This document shows, one piece after another, positions 16,803 through 25,384 of a stretch of 64,000 nt of DNA. The translations under genes were made by a program, and so were the position numbers. The stretch is from Nocardioides iriomotensis (lineage in GTDB: Bacteria > Actinomycetota > Actinomycetes > Propionibacteriales > Nocardioidaceae). The stretch spans positions 1 through 64,000 of the forward strand of contig NZ_SDPU01000014.1 in NCBI RefSeq assembly GCF_004168035.1, in the 5' to 3' direction. The notes beneath the pieces are model-generated. The model worked only from the letters and a program-made list of their open reading frames with translations. It was not told where the DNA came from and made no database searches. The first letter of the stretch is position 1; each line of letters opens with the position of its first letter.

Positions 16803-18161
16803 ATGCGCCGAGCGCCTGTCCTGCTCGCCACCGCCGCGCTCGCCGCCGTCACCGGACTGAGCGTGTCGCCGAAAGCCCAGGCCGAACGAGTGACGGCGAC
16901 GCGTGCTCCCGACGGGCGCGACGTGATGGTCGTCGGCAACAACTGGGCCGGCACCGCGGACGTCGTCGACGCCCGCACCTTCGAGGTCGTCAAGCGGCTC
17001 GACATCGTGCCCGACCGCGACGAGCGGATGCGCGAGATCGTCACCGACCCGGCCCGGCTCGGCTTCTACCTGGCCATCCAGCAGGCAGTGGGTGAGGGGC
17101 ACGACCAGCTCGTCGACGACCTCTTCACCACGCGCGACGGCACGCTGCTCGCCGCGTCCCGGCCCAGCTTCGGCGACGTCGTGTGGATCGACCTGGCCAG
17201 CGGCGCGATCGTGAAGCGGCAGCGCATGGACGGCTACCGCACCGACCACATGAACGTCTCGCCGGACGGCCGGCGTCTCGTGGTGAGCGACTCGACCTCG
17301 AGGTCGGTGCACGAGTACGTCCTCGGCGGTAAGGGCAACCCGCGCACCGGCACCCGGCTGCGCACCTTCGAGTCCGGCGAGACGCCCCACGAGAGCAACT
17401 ACACCGCCGACGGCCGTCGCATCTTCCACGCGAGCATCGGCCGCGTCTACACGCCAGTGGACGCGGGCGAGCTCGACCCGGTCGGCGACGTGGTCAAGTC
17501 CGACCGGTGGTTCGAGATCGTGCGCACCAAGGACTTCTCCATCGCGCGGCGCTGGGACATGGGCCTCGAGCTCGAGGAGGCCGGCTACGACAACATGAGC
17601 TCCGCGGTGCGCCCGATGGCGATCTCGCCCGACGAGCGCTACGTCTACTACCAGGTCTCGTTCTTCCACGGCTTCGTGGAGTTCGACCTGAAGGCGAAGG
17701 ACCCCACCGGCGGTGGCGACTACACCACCGGCGGCAAGCCCGAGCCTGCCACCGGCAGAGTCACCCGGCTGATCCCGCTGCCCAACCAGGTGCCCGACAT
17801 GCCGCGCGAGCAGTACGTCCTCGACTCCGCCCACCACGGCCTCGCGATCAACGACAAGGGCACCAAGCTCTGCGTCGCCGGCACCATGGACGACTACGCC
17901 GCGGTCGTCACCCGCCGCACGATGCGGGCGACGATCCTCGACGGCCGGGGCGACGCGGAGGACCGCAAGTACCTCAAGCCCTACTGGGCCACCGACGGCC
18001 CGGGCAACACCTGCTGGATGTCGATGAGCGGCAACGACGCCGTCGCTGTCATCGACCTGCGCACCAAGCGCGAGATCGCCTGGGTGAAGGTCGGCGACCA
18101 CCCGCAGCGGGTCCGACCGGGCACCATCGCGCCCGAGGTCGAGGCCGCCTGGCGCTCCTAG
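16803..18161 (+). CDS. Exported YVTN/YncE-type beta-propeller protein
   Basis: A 452-aa protein with a Sec signal (MRRAPVLLATAALAAVTGLSV, cleavage near AQA) and repeated propeller blades, for example NWAGTADVVDARTFEVVKRLDIV, HMNVSPDGRRLVVSDSTS, MAISPDERYVYYQVS and DAVAVIDLRTKREIAWVKVGDHPQRV. Such propellers act as surface or periplasmic interaction modules. The ATG follows CGGAGGACCCGC. It stands alone after fcl and is convergent with manA, with only 17 bases between the stops. The ligand is unknown. Confidence 0.75.
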   Translation: MRRAPVLLATAALAAVTGLSVSPKAQAERVTATRAPDGRDVMVVGNNWAGTADVVDARTFEVVKRLDIVPDRDERMREIVTDPARLGFYLAIQQAVGEGHDQLVDDLFTTRDGTLLAASRPSFGDVVWIDLASGAIVKRQRMDGYRTDHMNVSPDGRRLVVSDSTSRSVHEYVLGGKGNPRTGTRLRTFESGETPHESNYTADGRRIFHASIGRVYTPVDAGELDPVGDVVKSDRWFEIVRTKDFSIARRWDMGLELEEAGYDNMSSAVRPMAISPDERYVYYQVSFFHGFVEFDLKAKDPTGGGDYTTGGKPEPATGRVTRLIPLPNQVPDMPREQYVLDSAHHGLAINDKGTKLCVAGTMDDYAAVVTRRTMRATILDGRGDAEDRKYLKPYWATDGPGNTCWMSMSGNDAVAVIDLRTKREIAWVKVGDHPQRVRPGTIAPEVEAAWRS

Positions 18162-18178
18162 CTCCTGAGCTGGTGGCC

Positions 18179-19414
18179 TCAGTGGGCCGGGCGCCCGACG
18201 GCGACCCGGCCGTGCCCGTCGATCGTGGCCGCGCCGTCGCCTGCGCCGACGAAGACCGACTCGCCGACCCTCAGCGCCTCGCTGCCCGCGGCGGTCGAGA
18301 CGGTGACCTGCCCCTCGAGGCAGAGCACGACCTGCGCGGTGGCGGCGAGCTCCACCGTGCTCGCGAGCCGGTGCACGACGAGCTCGAACTCGGCGACCGG
18401 GGGAGACAGCACCGTGCAGGTGGCGTCGCCGTTGGCGGCCCACAGCGGCGGCGGCATCGGGGTGAAGTTCGTGACCTCGAGCAGCTCGGGGATGTCGACG
18501 TGCTTGGGCGTCAGGCCGGCCCGCAGCACGTTGTCGGAGGCCGCCATGATCTCCACGCCGAACCCCGACGTGTAGGCGTGGATGACGCCGGCGTCGATGA
18601 ACATCGCCTCCCCGGGCGCGAGCACGACGTGGTTGAGCAGCAGGGTGACCAGCACGCCGGGGTCGTTCGGGTACCGGTCGACGAGCTGGGTGGTGGCGGC
18701 GTACACCCGCACCGACTCGCGCTCCACGGCGGTCGGGTCCTCGTTGAGGGAGCCGCGGCGTCCGGCGACGGCGGCGTGCAGGCCCAGCTCGGCCGAGGCG
18801 GCCGCGGCGCGGAGCTGCTGCAGCCGATGGCTGAGATGCTGCCCGGACAGGGCCAGCATGTCGGTGACGACGCCGCGCAGCGTCTGGAACGGCGTCGCGC
18901 TGGCCTCGATGGTCGCGGCGATCTCGTCGAGCCACGGGAGGCCCAGACCGCGCAGGATGGCGGCGGTCTTCACCGGGTCGCGGAACCCGGCCATGCCCTC
19001 GAAGCGCGTCAGCGCGTAGATCAGCTCGGGCTTGTGGGAGGAGTCCGGGTAGGTGCGCTCCGGGGCGTCCAGCGGGATGCCGGCGGCGTCCTGCGCGGCG
19101 TGCCGGATCCGCGCCCGCTCGGAGGTCGGGTGCACCTGGAGGGACAGCGGCTCGGCGGCGGCGAGCAGCTTCATCAGGAACGGCAGCCGGTCGCCGAACG
19201 TCGCCCGCAAACGAGGCCCGAGCAGGGTCTCGGCGTCGGCGGCGAGCAGGGCGTCGAGCGTGCCGTCGCCGTCCACCCGGGACGGCGCGGAGGGGTGGGC
19301 GCCGAGCCAGAGCTCGGCCCAGGGCTCGCCGTCGGGCGGGACGCCGAGCAGCTTGGGGATGTGCGTGCGAGAACCCCATGCGTAGTGACGCACGGGGTTC
19401 TCGAGGCGGTACAT
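18179..19414 (-). CDS. manA: Mannose-6-phosphate isomerase, class I
   Basis: A 411-aa zinc cupin that interconverts fructose-6-P and mannose-6-P, feeding GDP-mannose and so Gmd. The N-terminus YAWGSRTHIPKLLG and the zinc ligands Q93 and H95 in SLQVHPTSERA are clear, followed by SHKPELIYALTRFEGMAGFRD and HAYTSGFGVEIMAASDNVLRAGLTPKHVD with the catalytic Arg. A C-terminal cupin closes the protein. It is on the opposite strand to gmd-fcl, downstream of the cysDN pair, with a repeat-containing hairpin between. Confidence 0.94.
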   Translation of the reverse strand: MYRLENPVRHYAWGSRTHIPKLLGVPPDGEPWAELWLGAHPSAPSRVDGDGTLDALLAADAETLLGPRLRATFGDRLPFLMKLLAAAEPLSLQVHPTSERARIRHAAQDAAGIPLDAPERTYPDSSHKPELIYALTRFEGMAGFRDPVKTAAILRGLGLPWLDEIAATIEASATPFQTLRGVVTDMLALSGQHLSHRLQQLRAAAASAELGLHAAVAGRRGSLNEDPTAVERESVRVYAATTQLVDRYPNDPGVLVTLLLNHVVLAPGEAMFIDAGVIHAYTSGFGVEIMAASDNVLRAGLTPKHVDIPELLEVTNFTPMPPPLWAANGDATCTVLSPPVAEFELVVHRLASTVELAATAQVVLCLEGQVTVSTAAGSEALRVGESVFVGAGDGAATIDGHGRVAVGRPAH

Positions 19415-19437
19415 GGTGCTCCGTGGGTTGGGGTGGT

Positions 19438-19534
19438 GGTCTCGACAAGCTCGACCAGCCGGAGGTGGGGCCCGACCGGCCTAACGCACGCACCGCCCGG
19501 GTGGTCTCGACGAGCTCGACCAGCCGGGCGGTGC
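19438..19534. terminator. Hairpin built from dispersed repeats between cysN and manA
   Basis: GCACCGCCCGG (19490-19500) pairs exactly with CCGGGCGGTGC (19524-19534). Its loop holds one copy of the 19-bp dispersed repeat (19503-19521) and a second copy lies just outside (19438-19456). Lying directly downstream of cysN on the minus strand, it probably ends or attenuates that transcript before manA. There is no T-tract. Confidence 0.55.
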
Positions 19535-19541
19535 GGGAAGA

Positions 19542-20792
19542 TCAGCTGCCGGAGTTGATCATGCCGGCGCCGACGGTCACGCCGGTCGCCTCGTCGATCA
19601 GGATGAACGAACCGGTGGTGCGGTTCTTGGAGTACGGGTCGCACAGCAGCGGGACGGTCGTGCGCAGCTGCACGCGGCCGATCTCGTTGAGCGCGAGCTC
19701 CTTGGTGTCCTGGTCGCGGTGCAGGGTGTTGACGTCGAGGCGGTACTGGATGTCCTTGACCATCGCGCGGCCCGTGCGGGTCGTGTGCTTGATCGCGAGC
19801 TTCTGGCGCGGGCGCAGCGGCTCGTTGGTCATCCAGCAGATCATCGCGTCGATGTCCTGGCTGGGCTTCGGGGCGTTGTTGACCCGGGCGATCATGTCGC
19901 CGCGGCTGACGTCGACGTCGTCCTCGAGGCGCACCGTCACCGACATGGGCGGGTAGGCCTCGGTGATCTCATGGTCGAACAGGTCGATCCCGGCGATCTT
20001 GCTGGTCAGGCCCGAGGGGAGCACGACGACCTCGTCGCCGGGCTTCAGCACGCCGCCGGCCACCTGGCCGGCGTAGCCGCGGTAGTCGTGGAACTCGTCG
20101 GACTTGGGCCGCACGACGTACTGCACCGGGAACCGGGTGTCGACCAGGTCGCGGTCGGAGGCGACGTGGACGTTCTCCAGGTGGTGCATCAGCGACTGGC
20201 CGTCGTACCACGGCATGTTCTCGCTGCGCTTGACCACGTTGTCGCCGAGCTTCGCCGAGATCGGGATGATCTCGAGGTCGGGGATCGACAGCTTGGTCGC
20301 GAAAGAGGTGAACTCCTCGTGGATCTTGTCGAAGGTGGCCTGGTCGTAGTCGACGAGGTCCATCTTGTTCACCGCGAGCACCAGGTGCGGCACCCGCAGC
20401 AGCGACAGGAGTACGGCGTGCCGGCGGGACTGCTCGGTCAGGCCCTGGCGGGCGTCGACGAGCACGAGGCCGAGGTCGGCGGTGGAGGCGCCGGTGACCA
20501 TGTTGCGGGTGTACTGCACGTGGCCGGGCGTGTCCGCGATGATGAACTTGCGCTTGGGCGTCGCGAAGTAGCGGTAGGCCACGTCGATCGTGATGCCCTG
20601 CTCACGCTCGGAGCGGAGCCCGTCGGTGAGCAGCGCGAGGTCGGTGTAGTCGTAGCCGCGCGACTGCGAGGTCGACTCCACGGCCTCGAGCTGGTCCTCG
20701 AAGATCGCCTTCGAGTCCAGCAGCAGGCGACCGATCAGGGTGGACTTGCCGTCGTCGACGGAGCCGGCGGTGGCGAAACGGAGCAGGTCCAT
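19542..20792 (-). CDS. cysN: Sulfate adenylyltransferase subunit 1 (GTPase)
   Basis: A 416-aa EF-Tu-like GTPase that drives ATP sulfurylase (ATP + sulfate to APS + PPi). G1 is GSVDDGKSTLIGRLL near residue 10, G3 is DTPGH followed by VQYTRNMVTGAS, and G4 is NKMDLV. Two beta-barrel domains follow. It lacks a fused APS kinase, which is supplied by the gene at 25385. Its ATG overlaps the cysD stop by one base (TGATG). Confidence 0.96.
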   Translation of the reverse strand: MDLLRFATAGSVDDGKSTLIGRLLLDSKAIFEDQLEAVESTSQSRGYDYTDLALLTDGLRSEREQGITIDVAYRYFATPKRKFIIADTPGHVQYTRNMVTGASTADLGLVLVDARQGLTEQSRRHAVLLSLLRVPHLVLAVNKMDLVDYDQATFDKIHEEFTSFATKLSIPDLEIIPISAKLGDNVVKRSENMPWYDGQSLMHHLENVHVASDRDLVDTRFPVQYVVRPKSDEFHDYRGYAGQVAGGVLKPGDEVVVLPSGLTSKIAGIDLFDHEITEAYPPMSVTVRLEDDVDVSRGDMIARVNNAPKPSQDIDAMICWMTNEPLRPRQKLAIKHTTRTGRAMVKDIQYRLDVNTLHRDQDTKELALNEIGRVQLRTTVPLLCDPYSKNRTTGSFILIDEATGVTVGAGMINSGS

Positions 20793-21709
20793 CAGAAGTA
20801 GCCTTCCTTCTTGCGGTCTTCCATGGCTGCCTCGGAGAACCGGTCGTCGCCGCGGGTGGCGCCGCGCTCGGTCACCTTCGCGATGGCGATCTCGTCGATG
20901 ATCTCGGCCGTCGTCTTGGCGGTGCTCTCGACGCAGCCGGTCTGGGACTTGTCGCCGACGGTGCGGAACCGCACGGTCAGCGTCTCGGTCTGCTCGCTCT
21001 CCTTGGGCACGACGGCGTCGGAGACGGAGAGCAGCATGCCGTCGCGGCGGACGACCTCACGCTCGTGGGCGAAGTAGATCGAGGGGATCTCGATCTCCTC
21101 GCGGTGGATGTAGTCCCAGATGTCGAGCTCGGTCCAGTTGCTCAGCGGAAAGATCCGCATGTGCTCGCCGCCGTGGATGCGGCCGTTGTAGAGGCTCCAC
21201 AGCTCGGGGCGCTGGTTCTTGGGGTCCCACTGGCCGAAGTCGTCGCGGTGGGAGTAGACGCGCTCCTTGGCGCGGGCCTTCTCCTCGTCGCGGCGGCCAC
21301 CACCGAAGGCGGCGGTGAAGCCCTCCTCCTCGATGGTGTTCAGCAGCGTGCCGATCTGGAGGCGGTTGCGGCTGGTCTTGCCGTCGTCGACCACGATGCC
21401 CTTCTCGATGGCCTCCTCGACCGAGGCGACGATCATGCGCAGGCCCAGGCGGTTGACCCAGTTGTCGCGGGTCTCCAGGACCTCGTCGAAGTCGAGGCCG
21501 GTGTCGACCTGGAGCACCGGGAACGGGATCTTGGCCGGGTAGAAGGCCTTCTCGGCCAGGCGCAGCATCACGATGGAGTCCTTGCCGCCCGAGAACATCA
21601 GGACCGGCTTCTCGAACTCCGCCGCGACCTCGCGGAAGATGTGGATCGACTCTGCCTCCAGCTGATCCAGCTGGCTCAGGCGGTAGTCGGCATGCGTGTT
21701 AGACGTCAT
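20792..21709 (-). CDS. cysD: Sulfate adenylyltransferase subunit 2
   Basis: A 305-aa catalytic subunit of ATP sulfurylase, PAPS-reductase-like fold. The PP-loop SGGKDS is at residues 40-45, followed by FPVLQVDTGLDFDEVLETRD, AFGGGRRDEEKARAKERVYS and IFPLSNWTELDIWDYI. ATG at 21709 is chosen because MTSNTHADYRLSQLDQLEAES is the usual N-terminus; upstream in-frame ATGs (21745 and further) are less likely. Together with cysN and the CysC fusion it makes PAPS or APS for cysteine synthesis, or possibly for sulfation of surface glycans (inference). Confidence 0.95.
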   Translation of the reverse strand: MTSNTHADYRLSQLDQLEAESIHIFREVAAEFEKPVLMFSGGKDSIVMLRLAEKAFYPAKIPFPVLQVDTGLDFDEVLETRDNWVNRLGLRMIVASVEEAIEKGIVVDDGKTSRNRLQIGTLLNTIEEEGFTAAFGGGRRDEEKARAKERVYSHRDDFGQWDPKNQRPELWSLYNGRIHGGEHMRIFPLSNWTELDIWDYIHREEIEIPSIYFAHEREVVRRDGMLLSVSDAVVPKESEQTETLTVRFRTVGDKSQTGCVESTAKTTAEIIDEIAIAKVTERGATRGDDRFSEAAMEDRKKEGYF

Positions 21710-21799
21710 GAGACTGAGGGGACCTCTCTGTAGAGCAGCCGTCATGCTACCGAGTACCCCGGTTGAGGGCGATTCGCGCCCAGAGCGGGCCGCGGGCCC

Positions 21800-21815
21800 G
21801 GTGACGAGCGTCACC
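21800..21815. promoter_or_regulatory. Inverted repeat between cysD and the LAxTG protein gene
   Basis: GGTGACG-AG-CGTCACC, perfect 7-base arms, lies in the 238-base divergent region about 90 bases before cysD and 130 before the surface-protein gene. It may be an operator for sulfur control. No regulator is adjacent and no promoter could be fixed. Confidence 0.35.
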
Positions 21816-21947
21816 CGGGGTCGGCCGAACGGACATTTTTCGTCTAGTCCCGTAGCGGTGTCCGGTTTGGGTTGTTACCTTTCTGCAGCGGAAGTGGGGG
21901 GCCACGACCGTTTCTTCGGTACAACTTTCGACTCTGGGGGATCTTCC

Positions 21948-22580
21948 ATGGTGTCGCTGCTCAAGCGAGTCCTGTCCGCGTGCGCTGCCGTCGCACTCCT
22001 GGCGACGGGTTCGGTCGCGTTCGCCGGTACGGCGTCCGCGCTGAACGCGCCGGCCTGCCCGTCGTACGGCACGCCGGCCCAGACGACCACGTCGGTGACC
22101 CTGACGCCGCCCAACCCGTCCGCGGGTGACAAGTTCCGTGCGACCGCGACCGTCGAGGTCGACGGCCGGCCGGTCACCGGCGGGACGGTCGTCTTCAACT
22201 ACCGCGGCACCAAGGACACCCAGACGGTCGTGAACGGCACCGCGACGTCGCGCGAGTTCACCGCCAAGAAGGGCAGCAACCAGGAGGTGCGCGCCAACTA
22301 CCGCGGCAGCTGCACCAACGGCACCGCCGCGGTCTCCGCGAGCCAGGGCGCCCAGATCCTCGGTGTCGAGGCCTTCGCCGGCAACGGCAACAACAACGGG
22401 AACGGCAACGGCGGCACCCTCGGCGCGGCCGGCACCAACGCCGGCGGCGGCGCGGTCGGCGGCCTGGCGGCCACCGGTCTCACCCCCGGCGCGCAGCTGA
22501 TCGGCCTCACCGGCATCGCGCTGCTGGTCGCCGGCGCGTCTACCCTGGTGATCCGCCGCCGTCGCGTGACTGTCATCTGA
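21948..22580 (+). CDS. Secreted Ig-like protein with LAATG sortase signal
   Basis: A 210-aa cell-surface protein. The signal peptide MVSLLKRVLSACAAVALLAT ends near ASA (residue 31). A single Ig-like domain (about 35-135) is recognisable by TTSVTLTPPNPSAGDKFRATATVEVDGRPVTGGTVVF and includes two Cys that may form a disulfide. A Gly/Asn linker follows. The tail is L173-AATG-177, a hydrophobic helix and RRRR, matching the LAxTG motif used by class E sortases of high-GC actinobacteria. ATG follows GGGGGATCTTCC; longer upstream frames lack a signal peptide. No sortase gene is in the window. Confidence 0.82.
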   Translation: MVSLLKRVLSACAAVALLATGSVAFAGTASALNAPACPSYGTPAQTTTSVTLTPPNPSAGDKFRATATVEVDGRPVTGGTVVFNYRGTKDTQTVVNGTATSREFTAKKGSNQEVRANYRGSCTNGTAAVSASQGAQILGVEAFAGNGNNNGNGNGGTLGAAGTNAGGGAVGGLAATGLTPGAQLIGLTGIALLVAGASTLVIRRRRVTVI

Positions 22581-22617
22581 CCGGTCACCCGCCCCGAGAG
22601 GGCTTGCGCCACCACTC

Positions 22618-24384
22618 GTGACCTCGCACCACGGACGACCGCACCGGCTCCGACGAGCGCTCCTGCTCGTCGGAGCCGTCGTCGTGCTGGCCGGGATCGC
22701 GTTCACCGCCTGGGAGGCGTTCCGCGCCCGGACCGCCCTGCAGCAGATGGCCGCCGACGTGGAGACGCTGGCCGGCCAGCTCACCGAGGGTGACGTCGCC
22801 GCGGCGCCCGCCACGCTGGACCACGCGCAGGCCGAAGCCCGCACCGCGGTCGACAGCACCACCGGCCCCGGCTGGTGGCTGGCCGCCCGGCTGCCCTGGG
22901 TCGGCGACGACGTCCGCGCCGTCCAGGTGGTCGCCGGGGTGGGCCGGGACCTCACCACCGACGCCCTGCCCGGGGTGGTCACCTCCGCCGCGGCCCTCGA
23001 CCCCGCCCGACTGCGGCCCGTCGACGGCCGGGTCGACCTGCAGCCCATCGAGGACGCCGCGCCAGGCGTCGTCCGCGCCGCGGAGGTCATCGCAGAGCTG
23101 CGCGGCCGGGCCGACACGCTCGACCCCACCGCGCTCGTCGACCAGGTCGCGACGCCCGTGGTCGACCTGCAGACCCGGCTCGAGGAGGCGGCCGTCCTCG
23201 CCGACCGGGCGTCGCGCGCGGTCCGGCTGCTGCCGCCGATGCTCGGCGCCGACGGCCGCCGCACCTACGTGCTGGTCTTCCAGAACAACGCCGAGGCCCG
23301 CGCGACCGGCGGCATCCCCGGGGCGTTCGCCCAGGTCGTCGCCGACGACGGGCGGCTGGTCCTGGGCCGCCAGTCCGACGCCGCCCGCCTCGGCGGTCAG
23401 CCGGAGCGCCCGGTGCTGCCGCTCACCGAGCGCGAGGTCGCGCTGTTCACCGATCGGCTCGGCCGGTTCAGCCAGGACGTGAACCTCACCCCCGACTTCC
23501 CCCGCACCGGCGAGCTGGTGCGCGCGATGTGGCAGAAGCGGTACGGCACCCGCGTCGACGGCGTGCTGTCAGCAGATCCGGTCGCGCTGTCCCACCTGCT
23601 CCGCGCCACCGGCCCGGTCGACGTGGCCGGCGAGCCGGTCGACGCCGACTCGGCGGTCCCGCTGCTGCTCAGCCAGGTGTACGCCGACGTGGCCGACCCG
23701 GCCGCGCAGAACCGGTTCTTCGACCGGGTCGCCCGGAGCGTCTTCGGCGCCGTCGTCACCGGGCAGGGCGACGCCCGCGGGCTGCTCGACGGGCTGGTGC
23801 GCAGCACCGAGGAGGGCCGCACGCTCGTCTGGTCGGCGCATCCCGAGGAGCAGGACCTGCTCGCGCCGACCCGGCTCGGCGGCGCGTTCCCGGTCGCCGA
23901 TGACGCCACCCCGGACGTCGGCGTCTACCTCAACGCCGTCCCGGCCTACAAGCTCGACTACTACCTCGACCACCGGGTCGACGTCGTGGCCGACCGGTGC
24001 GCGCGCGGGCGCCAGCACCTCACGGTGACCGTCCGGCTGTCGTCGCGGGTGCCGCGGGGCTACCGCCGGCTCTCGGAGTACGTCGCGCCCGAGGTGCCGG
24101 TGTTCGGCCGCGGGGCGATCGTGCAGACCCTCTACCTCGCCGTCCCGCGCGACGGCCGGCTGCTGTCGATGAGCGTCGACGGCCAGGCGCTGGAGCCCCA
24201 GCTGTCGTCGTACGGCGACCGCCCGGTGGTGATCCGCACGGTGGCGCTGCAGCCGGGGAAGAGCCGCGAGATCGTGCTCGAGCTGCGCACCGGGAACGGC
24301 CAGACCGGCGACCCCGACGTCCGGACCACGCCGGGGGTCCGCTCGTCCGGGCTCGGTGAGGTCAGCGCGTCGGCGTGCGCCTAG
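22618..24384 (+). CDS. DUF4012 membrane-anchored protein
   Basis: A 588-aa protein with one N-terminal helix (LRRALLLVGAVVVLAGIAFTA, about 11-32), a helical region rich in Ala/Asp to about 200, and the DUF4012 core beginning YVLVFQNNAEARATGGIPGAFAQVVADDG. Members of this family are common beside actinobacterial polysaccharide genes; the function is not established. The GTG start at 22618 is 37 bases after the LAxTG gene, so the two may be co-transcribed. The 3' end overlaps the convergent TauE-type gene by 23 bases. Confidence 0.8.
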   Translation: MTSHHGRPHRLRRALLLVGAVVVLAGIAFTAWEAFRARTALQQMAADVETLAGQLTEGDVAAAPATLDHAQAEARTAVDSTTGPGWWLAARLPWVGDDVRAVQVVAGVGRDLTTDALPGVVTSAAALDPARLRPVDGRVDLQPIEDAAPGVVRAAEVIAELRGRADTLDPTALVDQVATPVVDLQTRLEEAAVLADRASRAVRLLPPMLGADGRRTYVLVFQNNAEARATGGIPGAFAQVVADDGRLVLGRQSDAARLGGQPERPVLPLTEREVALFTDRLGRFSQDVNLTPDFPRTGELVRAMWQKRYGTRVDGVLSADPVALSHLLRATGPVDVAGEPVDADSAVPLLLSQVYADVADPAAQNRFFDRVARSVFGAVVTGQGDARGLLDGLVRSTEEGRTLVWSAHPEEQDLLAPTRLGGAFPVADDATPDVGVYLNAVPAYKLDYYLDHRVDVVADRCARGRQHLTVTVRLSSRVPRGYRRLSEYVAPEVPVFGRGAIVQTLYLAVPRDGRLLSMSVDGQALEPQLSSYGDRPVVIRTVALQPGKSREIVLELRTGNGQTGDPDVRTTPGVRSSGLGEVSASACA

Positions 24385-25354
24385 CTTCGTCCTCGTCGCC
24401 GGACGACACGGAGGACGAGGACCGCTCGGGCAGCCGCCACGCGGCGGCGTTGTTGTCGAAGGCCGGCAGCCCGCGGGTCTGCCGGATGAAGCCCCACACG
24501 AGCGGGCCGAGCAGCAGCATGGCGGCGCCGATGAGGCCGACGATCTCCGGCGGGACGCCGAGCATCTTCAGGCCGGTCAGGCTGAGCACGATCACGATGC
24601 CGCGCCGGATCACCGACTGGGAGACCCAGTTGGCCAGCCGGGCGCCGAGGAACGTGCCGGGGGTGCCGCCGACGATCAGCGGGATCAGCACCGCCCAGTC
24701 GACGCCGGTGACCAGCACGTGGCTGATCGCGGCGGAGAGGACGAGCGGGACGGCCTGGACCAGGTCGGTGCCGACCAGCTTGATCGCGCTCAGTGTCGGG
24801 TAGAGCAGCAGCAGCGCGACCATGATCAACGAGCCGGAGCCGACGGACGTGATGCCGACCAGGAGGCCGCCGGTGGCGCCGACCAGCAGCGTCGGCACGA
24901 CCCGAAGCTTCGGGTCCTCCTCGGAGATCGTGTTGCCCGAGGTGACGTGCCGGAGCTGGAGGTACATCCGCAGGGCGTAGGTCGCGGCGGTGAACAGCAG
25001 CGCGCAGCCGATCGCGTAGGTCAGGAAGCTCTCGGTGGACTCGGCCTCGCCGCCGCCGAGCGCCTTGACGATGAACGCGCCCGCGAACGCGGTCGGCACC
25101 GAGGCGACGATCAGCAGCGACGCCAGCCGGATGTTGGGCTTGCCGTGCTTCCAGTGCACGGCGGCGCCGACCGACTTGTTGACGCTGGCCGCGACCAGGT
25201 CGTTGGCGACCGCGGCGGTCGGGTTGACGCCGAGGAAGATCAGCGCGGGGGTCATCAGCGCGCCGCCGCCCATGCCGGTCAGGCCGACGACGATGCCGAC
25301 GCCGAAGCTGACCAGGAGGACGGACAGCGCGGCCGTCGTGAACAGCTCGCTCAT
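24362..25354 (-). CDS. TauE/SafE family sulfite or sulfonate permease
   Basis: A 330-aa membrane protein with eight or so helices in two related halves, each beginning with a conserved Gly-rich loop (VGLTGMGGGALMTPALIFLGVNPTAAV and GGLLVGITSVGSGSLIMVALLLLYP). The family exports or imports sulfite, sulfonates and related anions. The position next to the APS kinase fusion suggests sulfate or sulfite transport in sulfur assimilation (inference). A polar C-terminal tail follows. Its ATG lies 30 bases after the APS-kinase stop, so the two are probably one operon. Confidence 0.88.
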   Translation of the reverse strand: MSELFTTAALSVLLVSFGVGIVVGLTGMGGGALMTPALIFLGVNPTAAVANDLVAASVNKSVGAAVHWKHGKPNIRLASLLIVASVPTAFAGAFIVKALGGGEAESTESFLTYAIGCALLFTAATYALRMYLQLRHVTSGNTISEEDPKLRVVPTLLVGATGGLLVGITSVGSGSLIMVALLLLYPTLSAIKLVGTDLVQAVPLVLSAAISHVLVTGVDWAVLIPLIVGGTPGTFLGARLANWVSQSVIRRGIVIVLSLTGLKMLGVPPEIVGLIGAAMLLLGPLVWGFIRQTRGLPAFDNNAAAWRLPERSSSSVSSGDEDEARRTPTR

Positions 25355-25384
25355 GTAATGCGCACCCTTTGTTGTCTGCCGGCG

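Noticed and set aside
16509-19493. 994-aa open frame on the minus strand
   Set aside because: It runs opposite to fcl and the propeller gene and in another frame through manA. Its sequence is Arg/Ala/Gly low-complexity, typical of antisense frames in high-GC DNA.
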